NCBI GenBank assembly: GCA_947479755.1
Contig: CANKAM010000027.1
Coordinates: forward strand, 1 to 45,451
Direction: 5' to 3'
DNA length: 45,451 bases
Source of the DNA: Bacteroidota bacterium
GTDB lineage: Bacteria; Bacteroidota; Bacteroidia; SXHM01
Shown here: positions 42,278 to 45,451 of the stretch, one piece after another
Position numbering within the stretch: position 1 is the first letter of the stretch
Layout: each line of letters opens with the position of its first letter
The notes under the pieces: model-generated
The model's input: only the letters and a program-made list of their open reading frames with translations
What the model was told of the DNA's origin: nothing
Database searches by the model: none
Position numbers and translations under genes: made by a program

Positions 42278-44104
42278 TTAGAATTTAAGACCCATAACTA
42301 ATATATCATCAATTTGATCGAACCCTAATTTCCAATTAAGTATAGAGTTTTCAATAATTTCTTTTTGTTCAGTCATAGTTAAATTTGAACAAGAAGCTAG
42401 AACGTGAGCAAATCTTTTTGTAGTAAATCTTTTATCTTTAGGACCTCCAAACTGGTCCACAATGCCATCAGAATATAAATAGATTTGATCCCCTTCATCT
42501 ATCATGAATTCCTTTAAAGTAAATTTAACGTTTTTGGAAATATGCGCATTAATACCAGTAGAATTACCTTTCAAAAATTCCATAATGCCTTGTTTAACAA
42601 TAAAAATTGGTCTACCGGCTCCTGCATATTGCATTTTTTTTTCTTTTTTATAATAGGTACAAACAGCCAATTCTAAACCATCTTGAATGGTAATGTTAGA
42701 AATTTCATTTTTGAATGCTTTTATATACTCATTCGCGATATCCTCTAATATTAAATTTGGAACTACTTTTTTATTATTATCGATAATGTTATTAATTATA
42801 TTATGGGTAATCATAGTCATCATGGCCCCTGGCACTCCATGACCTGTGCAATCGCCACAAATAAAAATAATTTTATTTCCAATTTCCTTAACGAGGTAAA
42901 AATCTCCTCCAATTGACTCTTTAGGCCGAAAGATTACAAAGTTATCTTTGAATAAATAATTCAATACTTCTGCTGCTGGTAATATAGCTTGTTGTATATT
43001 TTGAGCATATCGTAAACTAGCGGCAAAATCACTATTAACTTCTTTAAGCGAAGAATGCTCTTCTTTAATTGTATTAAATAAAATTTTACTATTCTTATAC
43101 TTTGAACTTAATTTTATACATAATTTCAGTTTTGCTTTTATAAGAGGCGGATCAACTGGTTTTGCTAAAAAATCTATGGCTCCCGAATCCATTCCTTCCA
43201 AAACCTTTTCTTTATCTGAACCTAATGCTGAGAGAAAAATGAAAGGAATATTTTTAGTAAAATCATTTTGACTCAGAATATTTGCCACTTCAAAACCATC
43301 CATTTTTGGCATTTGAACATCAAGAACGATACAATCATACTGCTGTTTCATTGCCATTTCTATTGCCAGAGCACCAGAATTTGCTAAATGTATAATATAA
43401 CCTTCAAATTTTAATACAGCGTTTAAGGAGAATAGATTATCCTCCAAATCATCTACTATTAAAATAATTGGCAAACTATTATTTAACTCATCGCCATGCT
43501 TTATTTGACTAATATAATGGGATATAGGATATTTTGAAGCTTCTAAAAGCATACCCGAAATTTCAGGAATATCAGCAATTACATCCGGACTAAATAAATT
43601 TATAGCAGACATTGGCATGATTGCAACTTTAGCAGATTCTGGTGATTGAACTATTGTTAAACCTCCATTATCCTGAATTATTTTTAAACTTTTAGCTCCG
43701 TCAGAATTTGCGCCTGAAAGCAAAACAGCAATACAACGATTACCAAAAGCATTTGCAAAGCATTCAAAAGTTAGATCAATACTTGGTCGTGAGAAATTTA
43801 TTTTTTCAGAATAATCTAAAGTAAATAACCCAGTATCATCAACAAGCAAATGGTAATCGCCTGGCGCAATATAAATATGCGCTGGTTTAAGTTGCATTTT
43901 ATCCTGTATTTCTATCACCGGAATATTTGAATTCCGACTTAAAACATCTTCTAAATGATATTCCGCTGTATTTTTTCGATGAAGCACTACAACAATTGCA
44001 AAAGGATAATTTGCAGGGATAAAAGGAAATATATTCATAATTACTTCAATACTTCCTGCGGAACCACCAAATATAATTACACCTTCTTTTTCCATATTTT
44101 CCAA
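42278..44104 (-). CDS. CheB methylesterase - receiver - PP2C phosphatase fusion
   Basis: A 608-residue cytoplasmic signalling protein with three domains. CheB-type methylesterase (about residues 7-190): catalytic Ser15 in GGSAGS, His42 in VVLHRK, Asp135 in SGANSDGA. Receiver (about 212-330): acidic pair Asp218/219, phospho-acceptor Asp262 in IVLDVQMPKMDG, Ser292 and Lys315. SpoIIE/RsbU-type PP2C phosphatase (about 365-608) after a helical linker: IGGDFYLV, CGDCTGHGVPGAMMTM, YSDGIVDQFGG and a C-terminal DDILVMGLKF. Classical CheB has its receiver at the N-terminus and no phosphatase. The gene overlaps cheR by 28 bases. It may couple phosphorelay input to Ser/Thr dephosphorylation of a partner such as an anti-sigma antagonist. 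Confidence 0.92.
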   Translation of the reverse strand: MENMEKEGVIIFGGSAGSIEVIMNIFPFIPANYPFAIVVVLHRKNTAEYHLEDVLSRNSNIPVIEIQDKMQLKPAHIYIAPGDYHLLVDDTGLFTLDYSEKINFSRPSIDLTFECFANAFGNRCIAVLLSGANSDGAKSLKIIQDNGGLTIVQSPESAKVAIMPMSAINLFSPDVIADIPEISGMLLEASKYPISHYISQIKHGDELNNSLPIILIVDDLEDNLFSLNAVLKFEGYIIHLANSGALAIEMAMKQQYDCIVLDVQMPKMDGFEVANILSQNDFTKNIPFIFLSALGSDKEKVLEGMDSGAIDFLAKPVDPPLIKAKLKLCIKLSSKYKNSKILFNTIKEEHSSLKEVNSDFAASLRYAQNIQQAILPAAEVLNYLFKDNFVIFRPKESIGGDFYLVKEIGNKIIFICGDCTGHGVPGAMMTMITHNIINNIIDNNKKVVPNLILEDIANEYIKAFKNEISNITIQDGLELAVCTYYKKEKKMQYAGAGRPIFIVKQGIMEFLKGNSTGINAHISKNVKFTLKEFMIDEGDQIYLYSDGIVDQFGGPKDKRFTTKRFAHVLASCSNLTMTEQKEIIENSILNWKLGFDQIDDILVMGLKF

Positions 44105-44910
44105 TTAGCATTTACAACTTGCATCTTACTTTCAATTGGAGAAAACATCAACGTTTCTTTTGAACCGATTGCTAAAATACCATTTTCAGTAAGGCTATCA
44201 TAAAACAGTTGCAGTACATTATCTTGCAACGATTTATTAAAATATATCAATACATTTCTACAAACTATTAAATCAAAGTGATTAAATACTTTATCTGAAA
44301 CTAAATTATGAGTACTAAAAATAATTTTAGATTTCAAATCATCATTCATCAATACTTCCCCATTTAATACTGTATAGTAATCCGATAATTTTTTATTCCC
44401 TGTACTTTCTATATAATTAATTTCGTTTTCCTTAAAAGATTCGATATTATATTTACCAGATTTAGCAATATCTAAAACGGTTTGATTAATATCTGTTGCA
44501 TAAATAATACTTTTATCAAACAAATTATATTCTTTTAGTAATATAGCCATTGAGTAAACCTCTTCACCGGTAGAACAGCCAGCATGCCAAATCTTAATTA
44601 GTGGCAGCTTGTTTAATTGTGGTACTAATTCACTTCTAACAGCCGCAAAAAAACTAGGATCTCTAAATATTTCAGTAACATTTACTGTCAACTCTTCAAT
44701 TAAATTGTTAAGCATTGGAGAGTCATTCATTAAATCTTGCAACAATTGCTTAAAATCCGCAATTTTATTTAAATCAACATAACGTTGAAATCTTCGATGC
44801 AAAGATTGCATTGAATAATCAGAAAAATCATAACCGCTATAATCGTTGATGAGCATAATAAGTTCATCTACTTCACTAGGTCCAATTTTTAAAGTAGAAA
44901 TTGATGTCAT
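44077..44910 (-). CDS. CheR-type protein-glutamate methyltransferase
   Basis: A 277-residue SAM-dependent O-methyltransferase. The N-terminal helical domain includes YSMQSLHRRFQRYVDLNKI, and NVTEIFRDPSFF matches the family TxFFRD region (here EIFRD). The SAM site is KIWHAGCSTGEEVYSMAILL (about residues 105-124); ATDINQTVLDIAKSGKY and VCRNVLIYFNK are the other family motifs. Partner of the CheB-like esterase encoded next. No chemoreceptor is visible in the window, so its substrate may be a kinase or receptor encoded upstream or elsewhere. It overlaps the response regulator by 4 bases. Confidence 0.94.
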   Translation of the reverse strand: MTSISTLKIGPSEVDELIMLINDYSGYDFSDYSMQSLHRRFQRYVDLNKIADFKQLLQDLMNDSPMLNNLIEELTVNVTEIFRDPSFFAAVRSELVPQLNKLPLIKIWHAGCSTGEEVYSMAILLKEYNLFDKSIIYATDINQTVLDIAKSGKYNIESFKENEINYIESTGNKKLSDYYTVLNGEVLMNDDLKSKIIFSTHNLVSDKVFNHFDLIVCRNVLIYFNKSLQDNVLQLFYDSLTENGILAIGSKETLMFSPIESKMQVVNANWKIWKKKV

Positions 44911-45287
44911 TCTTTATTTATTAGGACATTTATTTTATTAACTAATACATCAATATCAATAGGTTTAGTGCAATAATCATCTGCACCCGCTTCCATACAC
45001 CGTTCCATATCGCCTTTCATGGCTAGTGCAGTAAGTGCAATTACTTTATTGTTTTTTAATTGTTCATCGTTTCTTAATATGCCTAATGTTTCAAAACCAT
45101 CCATCACGGGCATCATCATATCTAACAATACAACATCTACTGTTAGCTGTTTCAGTTTCTCTAAACAGTCTCTACCATCAATTGCTGTTTCAACTTTAAT
45201 TTTTTTTGCTTTGAGGTACGCAGATAATGCGAAAATATTACGCTCATCATCATCTACTAATAATACTTTTATTTGTTCAGTCATCAT
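44907..45287 (-). CDS. Stand-alone response regulator receiver protein
   Basis: A 126-residue single receiver domain: VLLVDDDERNIFAL with the acidic pocket, phospho-acceptor Asp56 in VVLLDMMMPVMDG, IALTALAM with the switch Thr, and DDYCTKPIDIDVL with the conserved Lys. No output domain. It likely shuttles phosphoryl groups between the hybrid kinase upstream and downstream partners. The stop codon overlaps the cheR start as ATGA, and its own start lies 2 bases after the preceding gene's stop, so translation of the operon is coupled. Confidence 0.93.
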   Translation of the reverse strand: MMTEQIKVLLVDDDERNIFALSAYLKAKKIKVETAIDGRDCLEKLKQLTVDVVLLDMMMPVMDGFETLGILRNDEQLKNNKVIALTALAMKGDMERCMEAGADDYCTKPIDIDVLVNKINVLINKE

Positions 45288-45289
45288 AT

Positions 45290-45451
45290 TTATTTTTTGT
45301 CGCTATTTAAAATCCAAATTTTAGTTAACGAAATTAGTAAATCAGCATCAATAGGTTTAGATGCATAATCGGAAGCGCCACTATTAATACATTTTTCCCG
45401 CTCATCAGCCTGTGTTTTTGCGGTTAACGAGATAATAGGAATATTTTTTCC
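45290..45451 (-). CDS. C-terminal receiver domain of a longer protein (partial)
   Basis: Only the last 53 codons are in the window. They read GKNIPIISLTAKTQADEREK, CINSGASDYASKPIDADLLI and SLTKIWILNSDKK: the second half of a receiver domain with the switch Thr and the KP motif. The aspartate pocket lies outside the window. Given its position at the head of a CheR/CheB operon, a hybrid histidine kinase ending in a receiver is the likeliest full protein, but that is inference. Confidence 0.8.
   Translation of the reverse strand, partial: GKNIPIISLTAKTQADEREKCINSGASDYASKPIDADLLISLTKIWILNSDKK

Overview
The window looks like a chromosomal segment of a Bacteroidota bacterium, probably an uncultured or environmental relative of the Chitinophagales, Sphingobacteriales or Flavobacteriales. 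The evidence is: three type IX secretion (T9SS) C-terminal sorting domains (two intact genes, one relic); TAnnTTTG promoter boxes; A-rich leaders with no Shine-Dalgarno sequence; families typical of the phylum (DUF3467 behind rpoC, a DUF6427-like membrane protein, the rnpA-yidD-S41 peptidase cluster); and dispersed hairpin repeats of the kinds common in these genomes. Base composition is moderate to AT-rich. No rRNA, CRISPR array or intact transposase was seen.

Layout. (1) 1-13.8 kb: the transcription/translation core. Four tRNAs (Thr-TGT, Tyr-GTA, Gly-TCC, Thr-GGT) precede tuf in the same order as thrU-tyrU-glyT-thrT-tufB of E. coli. Then come tRNA-Trp, secE, nusG, rplKAJL, rpoB, rpoC and a DUF3467 gene. 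Most gaps hold a strong hairpin. (2) 13.8-16.5 kb: a 42/21-bp repeat array, then tadA and yidC, divergently transcribed. (3) 16.5-22.8 kb, minus strand: rnpA, yidD and an S41 peptidase, followed by two paralogous O-antigen ligase/polymerase-like proteins and a GT4 glycosyltransferase, with REP-like hairpins between them. (4) 22.9-29.2 kb: small secreted and membrane proteins, an IS3 relic, an RlmI-like methyltransferase, a T9SS cargo protein and a secreted cyclophilin that reads almost like eukaryotic cyclophilin A. (5) 29.3-37.2 kb: an inverted 21-bp repeat array, a 1156-residue Gly-rich/PKD T9SS protein, a beta-helix lipoprotein, a penicillin-acylase-type Ntn hydrolase and a DUF2461 protein. 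(6) 37.3-41.2 kb, minus strand: mlaE-mlaF-DUF1456, a carboxypeptidase-regulatory-domain protein and a small LuxR-type HTH protein. (7) 41.2-42.3 kb: a small glycine-zipper membrane gene flanked by attC-like palindromes, next to a T9SS relic. (8) 42.3-45.45 kb, minus strand: a signalling operon of partial receiver protein, response regulator, CheR and a CheB-REC-PP2C fusion, cut by the window edge.

The most unusual features are: two arrays of degenerate 21-bp-period repeats, one filling each of the two long convergent intergenic gaps; the cassette-like 154-residue gene between palindromes resembling integron attC sites; the CheB-REC-PP2C fusion in a CheR operon; and the eukaryote-like secreted cyclophilin.
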